Source: Solicoccozyma terricola (Eukaryota; Basidiomycota; Tremellomycetes; Filobasidiales; Piskurozymaceae). Taken from it: a DNA stretch of 64,000 nt. The notes below the pieces were generated by a model. The model was not told the DNA's origin. It did not search any database and saw nothing but the letters and a program-made list of their open reading frames with translations. The stretch covers positions 580,127 through 644,126 of the forward strand of contig BCLD01000009.1 of the NCBI GenBank assembly GCA_001600875.1, read 5' to 3'. Within the stretch, counting starts at the first letter, position 1. Each line of letters begins with the position of its first letter. A program made the position numbers and the translations under genes. Positions 45,087 to 56,255 of this stretch are shown here, in pieces.

Positions 45087-45833
45087 TGTTGATACGGATA
45101 GAGGCAGTGTGCGGTTGGGTTCATGGTATGAATTGAGTACGTGGCATGATGGTGGGAGGAGGGCAATGGAGCGAGTCAGACGTTCGAGAGGCGAGTATGG
45201 GTGGTAGCGAGGGTGAGTGACCATGGGTTGATAGCGCAATCGGGATGACACGTCATTCATTCACTCTCTTCCTGCGGAACAGAGTATTGGGCCACCGTGA
45301 GAACCGCACCGGGTTCACCACCGCACATCACCATCATGCCAGTTACTCCTGCGACCTTTCTCTGTTGGGGCCCACGCACAGCAGTCGGTCTGTTCGACGA
45401 AGCCTTATCGGATGTTACATGACCTGTCTCTCATCAGCTTTGAACAGATATCGAATCAGGTTCATTCTGCATTTAGAGAAAGCACCCCCGAAGCCTGAAA
45501 CCCCCAGCGTGCGGGGAAAGTCGGTACTGGAGAGCACTGCAAAAAGGTGGCATGGCGCAAACACCGCCAACGAAACCATCCAAATCTCCGACCAAATCCT
45601 GCCAAACCCCGCACAGCATACATCGATCGGGGCACAACGGGGGAATGCATGGATGTCATCTCCCACTGTCCACGAGGGGGTCGGGGTCCCCAGGTTCCCA
45701 GGTTGCCACCCGGTCACCGTAAATAGCCACGGCATCGCCCGCAACTGAATGGGGGAAAGCGGCGGAATTTCCTGCAGTGAAACACGCCATGCTATTCAGG
45801 ATGTTGCTGACAAGGCGATATAGGGGTGATGCT

Positions 45834-45882
45834 AGCATGGACGGCATGGACAGCGTGGACAGCATGGACAGCAGCATGGACA
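45834..45882 (+). repeat. Imperfect 9-base tandem repeat
   Basis: Five units of the form RGCRTGGAC, with one extra AGC triplet before the last, lie 280-330 bases upstream of the MFS start. Confidence 0.8.
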
Positions 45883-46059
45883 GCAACGGTTGTAGACGGG
45901 GCGGGGGGTGGCGGGAGGCTAATGTCAGGTACTGATCGTAGCTGGGATCACCGAAGGTTGCTGCCGCAAGTCACACAGCCCTACCCGACCAATCATACCG
46001 GTCTCTTCACCCTCAATCATCCCCATAGTAGCCCCCATCCCACAATCCCGGACCGGCGG

Positions 46060-46067
46060 TATATAAT
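46060..46067 (+). promoter_or_regulatory. TATA box of the MFS gene
   Basis: TATATAAT lies 97 bases before the ATG at 46164, the usual place for a TATA element with a short leader. Confidence 0.6.
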
Positions 46068-46163
46068 ATGGGACTCGAGTCGGCTGTATTATGTATTCGT
46101 AGGCAAAAAAAAGGCAACCCCCCTTGCAGTTTGTTTCATTCGATCAACCGAGCAGCATCCATA

Positions 46164-48517
46164 ATGGCCACCACTGACTTGGAGAAGGACTTGGAGAAGA
46201 TCGACGTGCAGAAACAACGTGAAGCACGATTCGAGACAACGACTGAGGAGGCTATCGACGGTAACACCCTTGGTCCAGCCTCAACTAATTACACCGACAA
46301 GTCTTCAACGGGTTATGCAAACAGTGTGCTTGGCGAAGACCACAAGAACGAGTTACACAAATCCGAGCGAAAGCTTCTGTTGAAGTTGGGTGAGTTTCAG
46401 CGGGGGACCGCGCCGCGTTTCATCCGCTCGCCTGTCATGTCCAGCTCATTGCATGCCCTGTTCTCATTCTCAGACGTCTTGATTCTACCCCTCGCATCCC
46501 TGCTCTACCTGTCGGCCTACCTCGACAGAGGTAACTTGGGAAATGCCAGGCTGCAAGGTCTCGAGTCGACCGTATTGAAAGGGTCAGATGCAAACTACTC
46601 TTTGGCACTTGCGTGCTTCTATATCAGGTGGGAGCTGACGTCGACAACGTGTCAAACGGCCCTTCACAGTTACTGATATCTGGTTGACCTCTCACAGTTA
46701 CATCGTCCTGTCCGTCCCTGGTACCTTACTAGCCAAGGTGAGAAACAGAGTGTATATGAAAACGGCCACAAGCCTTGACCGCCGTCCTGTCTTCTTTTCC
46801 TTGGTCTGCCTAGGCGATCATGCCCTCGACTTCCATCGCCATTGGAGCCTTGATATGGTCGATTGGAGCAACCCTTCAAGCTGCTACATTCGATCCCGCT
46901 GGACTTTACGTATGCAGGGTCCTTGTCGGTGCCGGTGAGTCGCGGGCAAGTTCTCGGTGGGCGGGGATATCGCGTCCTCTGATACGATCTTCTCTTCCCT
47001 TCGTCCTCACAGGCGAAGCCTTGTTCGGTCAGGCCATCGCGTTATACCTCTCATATTTCTATAAAAAGCAGGATTTAGCCAAACGTGTATCCTTCTTCAT
47101 CGGCGCTGGTGCTCTTGCTGGCGCTTTCGGTGGTTTGATTTCATTCGGAGGTGAATGATTCCGCCCGGCATACCGCATGGGCTTCTTGACTAAAACATTT
47201 CATCCGTCCGCACCGCACCTTTCTAGTTTCGAGCATCAAGAACCCCAAGATCGACGCTTGGCGTATTTTGTTCCTCATCGAAGGTATTCCCTCAGTCATA
47301 CTTGCAATCTGTGTCTTCTTATTCTTGCCAAACCGTCCTCAAACTACCAAGTACCTCAATGAAAACGAGCGAACTCTGTGCATTACTCGGCTGAACGCTG
47401 ATAACTCGGATGAAGGACACACTGGAATAGACTGGAACGGTGTGAAACGAGCTTTCCTCGATTGGAAGACCTATGTCGTCTCTATCATGTGTGAGCAGAA
47501 AAAAAGGAATGGAGACACGTCGATCACGCCTGATTTTCCCTGCTTTGTTGTTTGTTGAAAGATTCTTGCATGAACTTGGGGTTGGGCAGGTGCGTTGACG
47601 GGGAAATTTACGATAGGGTAGAAGCTCCTCACTGACAGCTCGTTCTCATTCCAGTGTTGGTGGTTTCCTTCCCACCATGTACGCATCACCTCTTTGCTGA
47701 TCAACGCTCCCGTCACTGACGTTTCGCCTCCCTGCAGCATCAAGGGCCTCGGTTACACCGCCGCACAAGCTCAGCTGTACACAGTGCCGCCTTATGCCGT
47801 CGCTCTCGTTTTCATGCTTCTGCTCTCAACCTTCTCCGACCGAAAGAGGACTCGCGGTTTGCCAGTCGCAAGTGTTTTCATCATCGGTATCGTTGGATGG
47901 GTCATCCTCCTCGCAGTCTCCCCTGTGCACGCTACGAAATCGGATCTTCACGTTCGTTACTTTGGCTGTATCTGCGTTGTCGTGAGTCTCTTTTCAACTC
48001 CTGGTTAAAGTCTGCAGTCGCTCATCGCAACAATGTTTGCAGGTTGCCGGATACTCAGCTATCCCTCTCATCATAAGTTGGCAATCGAACAACACCGGAT
48101 CGCAGTCTCAGCGTGCGGTCTCTCTTGGTATGCTAAACACCATCGGTGAGCAGTGACTGTGTCGGACCGACATGGGAATCGCCCGCTGACAGCTTGTAAC
48201 CCTGCAGGACAATGCTTGTCGGTTCTCGCCGCTTACTCTTTCCCTTCCAACGAGGGACCCAAGTACATCAAGGGTATTTCTCTCAATATCGCCTTCCAAG
48301 GTCTCGGCCTGCTACTCGCTCTGTCTATGACTTTGTACTACCGAATGGAGAATAAGCGCCGTGACAAGGTCGAGGGTGGACTCCCGCCACGGGGCGAATA
48401 CGTCAACGTCATCGAGGAGCACGATTTGGCAATTGGTAAGTTGCCAATTGATTTGAGGGGCGAGAGCGACACCGCTAACCGATGCAACCTGTGGCAGGTT
48501 TCCGATATGTGCCTTGA
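46164..48517 (+). CDS. MFS transporter, allantoate-permease (Dal5) type
   Basis: A 12-helix plasma-membrane carrier of the anion/cation symporter branch that takes up small organic acids, ureides or vitamins; substrate not readable. Landmarks: ILPLASLLYLSAYLDRGNLG then NARLQGLE (the family's first-helix signature), LALACFYISYIVLSVPGTLL, GLYVCRVLVGAGEALFGQAI, LSYFYKKQDLAKRVSFFIGA, DAWRILFLIEGIPSVILAIC then VFLFLPNRP, GLGYTAAQAQLYTVPPYAVA, YSAIPLIISWQSNNTGSQSQ and KYIKGISLNIAFQGLGLLLA. The N-terminus is charged and cytosolic. Introns are short GT-AG and split almost every helix; the last (about 48437-48499) leads to FRYVP and stop TGA 48515-48517. Intact. Confidence 0.88.
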
Positions 48518-48884
48518 TTTCGCAGGAAATGCAATACCGGATGTCGTGGAGGATGTATCTTTTCTGGGTATACTAAAGGCAGATTTGCGGCAGGTGTTTA
48601 CGTGTGTAACAGCACATGTGTATCTTGGACTTTTAGAAACGAATGCGATAAACATCGAGCTTCCTATTTGCAGTCGGCGACCAAATGTTCTACCTCCCGA
48701 ACAGAATGCAAAGGAGCGGCAGGTGCTGACGACACTTTCTCAATGGGAACTCAACCATACCACTCTGGAATTGCAATTTGCATTATCATTTGTGGAGATA
48801 CTCGGGACCGCGATAAATGCAATATAGATAGTTATGTGACCGCCTGGGCCAGCTAAACCTACGAATCCTAACCTATACAAGATT
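48518..48884. other. Convergent 3' intergenic, 367 bases
   Basis: This separates the facing stops of the MFS gene and the serine-rich gene. I see no gene in it. A plus-strand frame at 48602-48856 is low in support. Confidence 0.6.
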
Positions 48885-51832
48885 CTACGCCGATGTGGGT
48901 GTGAAGGTGGCCCTCCTCGCTCCCCACGCAGCAGCAAATGGAGAGCGAGGGATTGCGCTAACAAAAGATGCGTTGCTGTCGCCAACGTGAGAGGTCGTTG
49001 TGGAGGAGGTTGCGTTGCCGTGGAGCATTTTGACCAAAGAGTGCCTTGCAAGCTGCGAAGTCGGAGACACATACGGATGATTTGAGGAAGGCGCCGACTT
49101 CCGCTCAGTGCAAGCTAGCCGAGGAACGCCAGTAGGAGTCGTAGCCTGAGAAGGCGGTAACGTCTGACAGAAAGCCGAGGGAGGAGGGGTGCGACTTGCA
49201 GGAGATTGATAGGACTTTTTCGAGACGACACTGGTCCTTCTAGGCAGGGACAAGACAGGGTTCGAGGCACTCCTGTCCCGAGGAAAGGCCGTCGGCAGAG
49301 TCTTGGGGGAGATGGCCTCGATTGTTACTTCCGGTTCACCCCAGTGCTGAATATCGATCTGCGTCGGAGCCCCAGCTGAAAAGAGGCCAGTTTTTGGGGA
49401 CAGAGCATCGATGAAACGCTGCTCCCTTGCTTTCTGCATGCCCCACAACTCCGGATCCAACACATGATCCGTGGGCCACCCGCTTCCCGATGCGATTTCG
49501 AGGCCGGGAGATGTGCGCGAGTTGTTGCGAGTCGATGATGGCGTTAACAATAATGTTGAGGAGGTGGCGATACTTGAAGAGGAAGAAAGCATCGAATAGC
49601 GCTCTGTGCCAGTCAGATGACCATTCACCTGTAGGTCAGATTCTGAGGGGGTTGCACTCATGACCAAAGTAGGTCTCTTGCGGGTGCGCGGCGACATCCG
49701 GACCTGGGACAACTTGCGAGGAAGAAGTCCCATGTCATCGTCGTCCTCACTATCACTCCAACCTCGGCCACGAGTCAACGCGCGACCATCTTGCAGGTGC
49801 ATGGTTGATATCCTTCGCGAGAGGTATGGGTTGATACTGGAAGAAGACTTGCGCGCCAGTTTCTGAACGCCGGTAGAACGGGGAGTCGATACACGCTCCC
49901 TGACTGCAAGCACGGATAAGGGCAATTCAAGGTCTGCGGTTGTGCAAATGATGGTCAGAACATTCTCCGAGCAGCAGTCCACGGAACACTCACCGAGATC
50001 ACTCTCGCCGCTGTCCAGGACCACCTGGTTATCTGACACTCTTGACCCCACTGATTTTCGAGGCCGCGGAGTCGACGACATTATCGCCTGCAAAGTTGGG
50101 GAAGAAGGTCGTACAGGTGTTGTGTGCTCGACATCTGAGGATTCGCCGCCCAAGTCGGTGAGACTCTGCTCATTGAGATTTGCTTCGTCTTCGATAGTCA
50201 TCTCCATGGCGGGGAGTCCTGGACTTTGCGGGACCTCGACTGTCTCCTCGTGCGCCTCGTGCGCCATAGGAACGAGATTGGTTTGTGGCGATGGCGACGC
50301 ACTCGCTGAGGATGTCGATGAAACCTTGTTGCCTTCCGGCGTCGCATGGATCAATACCGCGGCGAGTAACGTCACAGAAGTCCTGGCAGGTGGCAATGGA
50401 AATTCAAGTAGTAGATCCTTTGACAACGATTGTTCCAGGATCAGGACATGGTCCGTAGATGCCAATTCAGCCACTCCGATGGCTAACGACTCGCTGGAAA
50501 TCGTTTTGAAAGCCAACCTCTGATACTCGGGACTAGTCGAACGTTCATGCGATCGCCTTCGCGACCTTGCGTAGCTGTCTTTCACCGGTACATGCGACGA
50601 AGACCTTTTGCTGGTTCGCAGGGGGGAAGGTGCTGTAGGAGCTGGGGGAATCGGTTGAGTCGGAGGTGGTGTAAGTGGTGGTAAATTACAAGTAAATGAT
50701 GCGACGCTATTTCTGTTTTTGTTGTTGTTCGCTCGTGAGGTGGAAGACGATGTGATGAGCTGCGACTCCAGTGATGATGTAGCATTCAGTGAAGATTTTT
50801 TCGTTTGAAGAGAAATAGGTAATTCTCCGATCGTTGAAGGGTTTCGTTTTTTCTTGCTACGATTAGATTTCGAAGATTTCGATTTCTTATCGGATGATAT
50901 ACTTGTCATTGATCCTACCGATGAAATTGAAGAAATTGGTCGACTTGCAGATGTTGGAGTTGATGAAGTTGAACTTCGATATGGATCGAAAAACAATTCC
51001 GAATTTCTTCTCGTTATAACAGATTGACGTGATGAGGAACTTTGACCAATTGTCGTCGTATCTCGTGGTGATTTTTGTTCTGGTTCAAGTCCTGGTTCCA
51101 AAAGTGAAGAACTCGAGATACGCCTCTCATCAAGTTGTCGAGGCGGGTCCAACAACGTCTGTAACAAATCCGCAGACAACGCTGGAGGTCTTGGAGGTCT
51201 CGGAGGAGTTTGTGTACCCCTCGTGGAGTTTGGGGAGTTTGGGGAGTTTACTCTCCTCCCGCTCGACGACGACGACAAAGATACAATGCTATCCGTCGAG
51301 TGCTTTCGTTTGTAATGATACTCTTTTGGGAGATGAGGGAGGAATTTGGGTGAGGTGGTGATTCCGTCGTATACCGTGTTTAGAGAGCTGGTTGGAGAGT
51401 GTCGAGAGAGGGAATGGGAACGGTTGACGGTTGTGATAGGTGGTGAGATTGTGAGTGATGGAGGCTGTTGAGGTGGTGTAGACATATAGTTAGTTGATTG
51501 ATCCCCCGATTTGGAAAGAAAAGAAAAAAGGTATCTCCCTCCCTCTCCCTCGCCCAACTCACATCGACATCCAGCCGACCTAATCCCAAATCACTATTCC
51601 CAGTAAACTTCCAATCCGGTTCCTCATCCTCCAACCAAATCTCCTGAGGCCGTATCACATCAACATGGCCTTTCTTTTTATCCTTGATGGCTCGACGTGG
51701 TTTGATGATTCTCAGTCCAAGACCAAGAGCAAGACTTGTGGATGACTGTGGGGGGTCATCTTCAGGAAGAGAAGGATGACCGATGGGAGAGGAGATGTAG
51801 GAGATTCGAGAAGACCACGTTGAGGTACTCAT
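48885..51832 (-). CDS. Serine/proline-rich disordered protein, unknown
   Basis: About 950 residues. Exon 1 begins MSTSTWSSRISYISSPIG and includes HVDVIRPQEIWLEDEEPDWK followed by FTGNSDLGLGRLDVD. An intron (about 51447-51564) leads to PPSLTISPPITTVNRSHSLS and the long second exon. Recurrent features are poly-Ser tracts, RRxS sites and basic patches (SKSSKSNRSKKKRNPSTIG). A more ordered patch is SLAIGVAELASTDHVLILEQ followed by SLSKDLLLEFPLPPART. Cytosolic, possibly a phosphorylated regulator or cytoskeletal adaptor; no family recognised. An alternative start at 52102 (MFRVFKNLLHRQ) would add 90 residues that include a His-Pro-Pro-Thr repeat encoded by the GGGT repeat. I prefer 51832 because the added part looks like leader sequence. 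Confidence 0.65.
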
Positions 51833-51908
51833 GTTGTGAAGCAGATGAGGATGTGGATGGAGAGGAATCTTGAGGCCGATGTCATGATCCGGGCCCCAAG
51901 GTGATGGT

Positions 51909-51938
51909 GGGTGGGTGGGTGGGTGGGTGGGTGGGTGG
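51909..51938 (+). repeat. (GGGT)n tract, G-quadruplex candidate
   Basis: Seven GGG blocks each separated by one T lie upstream of the preferred start of the serine-rich gene, with G on the non-sense strand. Blocks with single-base loops are the most favourable pattern for a stable G-quadruplex. Confidence 0.85.
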
Positions 51939-52102
51939 ATGAATATGCGACGAAATAATTCCACGGAGAAATGCCGAGCGGTGCGATCACCACGATCGCT
52001 AGTTGGTCCGATAGGAGAACTGTGCGTGGTAGAGGAGGTGGGTGGGAATGCCGCTTGGGGCTCTCTCTGACGATGTAGCAGGTTCTTGAACACCCTGAAC
52101 AC

Positions 52103-53076
52103 CCTGAACCCCCCCTTCGCCGTCGCTGTCGATATCCCTGTTGCTGCTCGTCGCGACGTGAACGAAGACCCGCGTTCGCGTCGTCGTTGTTCAGTTGTGT
52201 ATGTCGAGGTGCAGGCTACAGTACACCTTGGATCGAGTCCATTGGAGATATATCATATCCTTCCTGGCACCGACCCCCTTCGATTCTCGCTTTTTCCACA
52301 CTACCCACCTACAATAACCCCCCGCGACAAAAGAGCAAACCCGTCGATGATCCCGTTTGCGGCAAGTCGAAATGAATAGACACAGGCAAAGTGTTTCACA
52401 CCGTTCCCTTCCCCCGGCACAACAGAAAGTCTATTCATTCGCACCGTGGGGGGGTGTAGCTGGGTGTAGCTCAGAGTAGCGGAGGGTAGCGGAGAGTAGC
52501 TCAGAGTAGTTTCACCCGGAAGGAATGGCTTGACGTCAGACATTAGGATTCAAGGTAAACCGCACTCGCATGGCCCGGAGGCCTGGAGTGAGACAACGGA
52601 ACACAGCCGAGGAACAGGACAGCTGAACCCAAAACACGCCAGTTGCCTGTTTTTCTTCTATTCATGCCGTTGTGTCTCCGTCCGCCCAGGGTGAGGGGTA
52701 CTACCGTCCCGAGGACAACGCTGAAGGATGGACTCCAGACACTTGACTGCGGAGCACCAGCATGTATCATATTCTACCGCCGATCTCTCAAAGGACGGAT
52801 CCGGACGGACCACTTTCAAGCCTCAAGTTTCATCTCAGAAAATAGTCTATCAGAAAGGAGAGCTAGCGAGGAAGAGCTAGATACGAACAGATATATAGGA
52901 GAGTATGTAGGGCGGGTGAAGAAGGAAAGCAGGAGGAAAAGGTTGGTAATACATCGTCCGATTAAAAAAAAAAAAGGTATCAACGAATGGCCGTCTACGT
53001 TGATATAAACAAATATACGCAGTTGATTATGCCCCGTCAATCTCCCATCTGCGAGAGAGGTTCGAGAACAGGAAAA
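52103..53076. other. Intergenic, upstream of the serine-rich gene
   Basis: About 970 bases without a supportable gene, holding a set of 10-base direct repeats. It is bounded on the right by the stop of the mucin-like gene, also on the minus strand. Confidence 0.6.
52451..52510 (+). repeat. Six 10-base direct repeats
   Basis: GGGGTGTAGC, TGGGTGTAGC, TCAGAGTAGC, GGAGGGTAGC, GGAGAGTAGC and TCAGAGTAGT follow one another with no spacer. Every unit keeps the GTAG core at the same place, one DNA turn apart. Confidence 0.9.
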
Positions 53077-54875
53077 TCATCGATCGGCTGGAATCGAGTC
53101 GTATCTGTTATTTAGAAAAAAGCCCCAGTAAATAGCGCCCATCGTCAGTGACCATGTTAGACTATCAGGGGCGAGACGCCCCCCCCCCCCTTCTTCCCTC
53201 TCACTCACGTTGGTGGCACTTCAGGCTGCAATTGCGCTCCCACATCCTCATCCGGGATATACCTTCCACCATCCGAATGAACCATGACGTCACTGCCAGT
53301 GCCGGTATGAGATGTGGCTGTTGGACTAGTCACTCCACCCGAAGTACCTTCCGACCTAAGTCGTTCCCGTTGAGCTTCTTGCATCTTTCGTGTAGCGGCT
53401 GACGATGGAGTTTGATTGTTGGACTGTTGTTGAGATGATCCGGAGGATCCGCCAGGCATTGGAACAGGCATGGGTAGAGGAGTACCATATGCATCGAATC
53501 CTTCAGGGTTGTAGTTTCCTGCACCTCGTCCAGCATATCCAGCTGATGTCAAAGTAGAAGCAGATGATGGACCACGACGAGGTGCTCCTCCACCTGCTGC
53601 TCCAGCTGCTCCAGCACCAACACCTGCTAATCCAACAGCAGCCAAATCTTCACCTCCAACATGGGAAGGTCCAGATGGAATCGACGGGTAATTGTTGCTT
53701 CCAGCTGCATATTGAGACATCTCGTGTTGACCGTCGTTGTCTCCGTAGGTGTAGGGATCGACGACAGGTGCACCGCTGTCTCCGAGGTCCATCGCGCCGG
53801 GGGCAGCATGACGAGCGCCTCGCGAAGGATCGAACTGCGAAAAGAAAACCCCGGGGAAGGGAGAAGGGTTGAAATCAGCGAAATGAAAGAGATGACGACG
53901 ATGGGAAATTTGCACACGACGAGCAGCACCGCCAAATCCCACTCACCATCATCTCATCGAATTCATCCCTCTTAGCCTTCCTCCTCCTCAAGCAGAAGAA
54001 GAGCAAACCAGCTAAAAGAGCTATACCTACAACACCTCCTACAACTCCACCAACGATAGCCCCAATGTCTGGAGTGAAAATGTTTTACATGATTGTGAGC
54101 TTTGACGATACGTTTCCAAAAAAAAAAACAGGAAAAAGGCACAACGCAAGGCAATAACTACGGAACTCACTTGTGCTTGAGCTATGCGTGGGGGGAATAG
54201 CAACGGCGCTAGTTTGCTGATTACCAGACGAGTCAGTGACGGTGGTGTAGCTTCAAGTAGGTGACAGCCGAGCGTTAGCGGTTTGTTCAAAATTTTCGGG
54301 CAATCACCGTATATCTTACTCACTAGTAACTAGTACCACCACCGACTGAAACTGCTCTGGATGCAGATGTGACAATAGTACTCGAGCTGCCAGAATTGGT
54401 GGTGACTGATGTCACTGGTACCACCGTCGAGGAAGCTGAACCTGAGACTAAGAATAGAGAGAGAGAGGTAAGGGAGAAATGTCGGCACTTGAAATTCATT
54501 TTCCGATAATCCTTTTTTAACAATCCAAAACTCACCGGCCGCCGAACTAGAGCTGGACGAGGAAACGACGGAGCTTGAAGTCGAACTCGAGATGGAACTC
54601 GAACTTGAAGATGAGATCGTTGAACTACTAGAGCTTATCGTAGAACTCGAAGAACTCGAGACGACACTACTGGAACTCGAGGTACTCGAGACTGGCACCG
54701 AGGTGGTAGAAGAATTGGATGCTGTTGATTGACGTCCAGTTTCGGTTTCGGTTTTGGTTTCGGATTCCGTATCGGTGGCGATGGCGATGTCGATGTCAGA
54801 TTCCAGTTTGTCAGCGATGTCAGTTGTTGTTGTTGGTATTGTTGACGTTGTTGGCGTTGAGATGGAGTGTGACAT
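53077..54875 (-). CDS. Mucin-like single-pass membrane protein
   Basis: About 450 residues. The N-terminal half is a Ser/Thr tract (TSSSSSVVSSSSSSTISSSS and similar). TSYYTTVTDSSGNQQTSAVA follows, then one membrane helix (DIGAIVGGVVGGVVGIALLA then GLLFFCLRRRKAKRDEFDEM). A cytosolic Gly/Ala/Pro-rich tail ends DEDVGAQLQPEVPPT joined over an intron (about 53211-53111) to YDSIPADR, stop TGA 53077-53079. The PPTYxSI ending is common in fungal wall-sensor-like proteins. The layout (Ser/Thr-rich outside, one helix, basic stop-transfer) resembles Mid2/Wsc-type sensors, which is an inference. Oddly, the start at 54875 (MSHSISTPTTST) gives no signal peptide, so an upstream exon may be missing. A 12-base G run in the sense strand follows the donor of the last intron. 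Confidence 0.7.
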
Positions 54876-56255
54876 GGTGAGGGAAGGGAAAAGGTGGAAA
54901 GGGTTACGAAGTCAAAAAAGAAAAGTCAGCGTTCTGGGGGGTTATTTGGTTTGTTTTGCTCCCAAAGTAACGACCGATTCCAACGAAAGGTTCTCTCAAG
55001 GTGTTATGTGAGAGTCGTTCTGCTGTCTTTAAGAACAGAAAGACGTTGGTGTTGGCGAGAGGGTGATCCTTCTAGTCAAGGATCTGACTGTTAAAAGGTT
55101 GACGTCCTGCTCCTCGACGAAAGGGACCCTGTCTCTTCGTGCGAAAATAACTGGTGACAATATCCCAATGGCAAGATATCTATGCCTAGCAGGTTCGAGT
55201 GGAAGCGATGTGTTGTCGAGTAGGTATTTTGTTTGTCTCGACGTCGATGTACGATGAGAGCTGAACAGACGAAAGCTGTTACAGACCCCCACCTCTTCAC
55301 ATAACTTGCTTCGACCTAGCCTCGCCTCACACCGACACCTTTGCTCACTCCGTTCATCTCTGGCTCCTAGTCAAGGGTTTTAGGCTTGAGGAGTCACAAT
55401 AGTGTTTCGTGAGGTGAATAGGTTCACATGTAGTGTATCAAATTGTCGTTGGGACACCCCCCCCCCCCATGTATCTGACCCCTGATAACGGGGAACGGAA
55501 ATCAAAGGGTTCCCCCCCTTTGACGAGCTCACAGTTGTCATCGAGCGATTGTCAAACTCGAGCGAGAGAACCCAGGATAGGCATGCTGCAGCATCCATTG
55601 ATCCATACACCCTTGGGGTCCACCACCATCCCAGCCATGGTCGAAACTCCTTGCTCGGTCACACGAGTTGTGGGGAGTTGTTTGGACAAGGTGGAGGAGA
55701 GACCAACTCACCCATGATGTTTTTCCTTTTGAAAAAGACCGAACGAGCTTCAAGTGGAAGAGCAGAGTCTGAAGGTGACGAGGTGTGCAGAGACCAGTGA
55801 TGTAGATGAAGAAGAATGTGCGGTTCTATATCGATGTCGTTGGTGAACGGAGAAGAGACGGGTGGTTTTGCTGCCTGACCCTCGTTTTGTTGTGGTTTTT
55901 CTGCCGCGCCTGGACAATTCGCGCCCGCCGGTCATGAACGGGGGCAGTGCTAAATCGGCTGGTTGGGGTCCACTGCCCACTGTTTCAACGTTCATGTCCC
56001 GTTGGTCTTGGCCCGGGACTGGGGGACTGGGGACGGGGGGACTGGCCACTGCGGAACTGGGGACGCCGCTTTTCAGCATCCGGATCATGCACCGATGCGC
56101 CGGACTCTCCGTTTGCGGTTTATTGCCCATTGTATTAGATAGCACCATTGAAGAGTTACATGCATGTCAGACCCCCCATTTTCGACCCCCAAAGATACCA
56201 TAACCCCCCTCCTACATTCCGTACTTGCCCACACCCAACTACAACGGTCACTCGA
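54876..56255. other. Intergenic, 1.4 kb
   Basis: Upstream of the mucin-like gene and downstream of the second MFS gene. It includes a 12-C run (55457-55468) and GGGGACTGG-type direct repeats at 56013-56055. No exon could be supported on either strand. If the mucin-like gene has a missing signal-peptide exon, it should be here. Confidence 0.5.

Larger units (their letters stand above)
45087..46163. other. Divergent intergenic region, 1.1 kb
   Basis: Promoter space for the GTPBP1-like gene (minus) and the MFS gene (plus). It contains a nonamer repeat at 45834-45882 and a TATA box at 46060. Frames within it lack domain content. Confidence 0.55.

Noticed and set aside
55029..56148. Several short frames on both strands
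   Set aside because: No domain, no coherent splice sites, and repeat-driven composition. Treated as intergenic.
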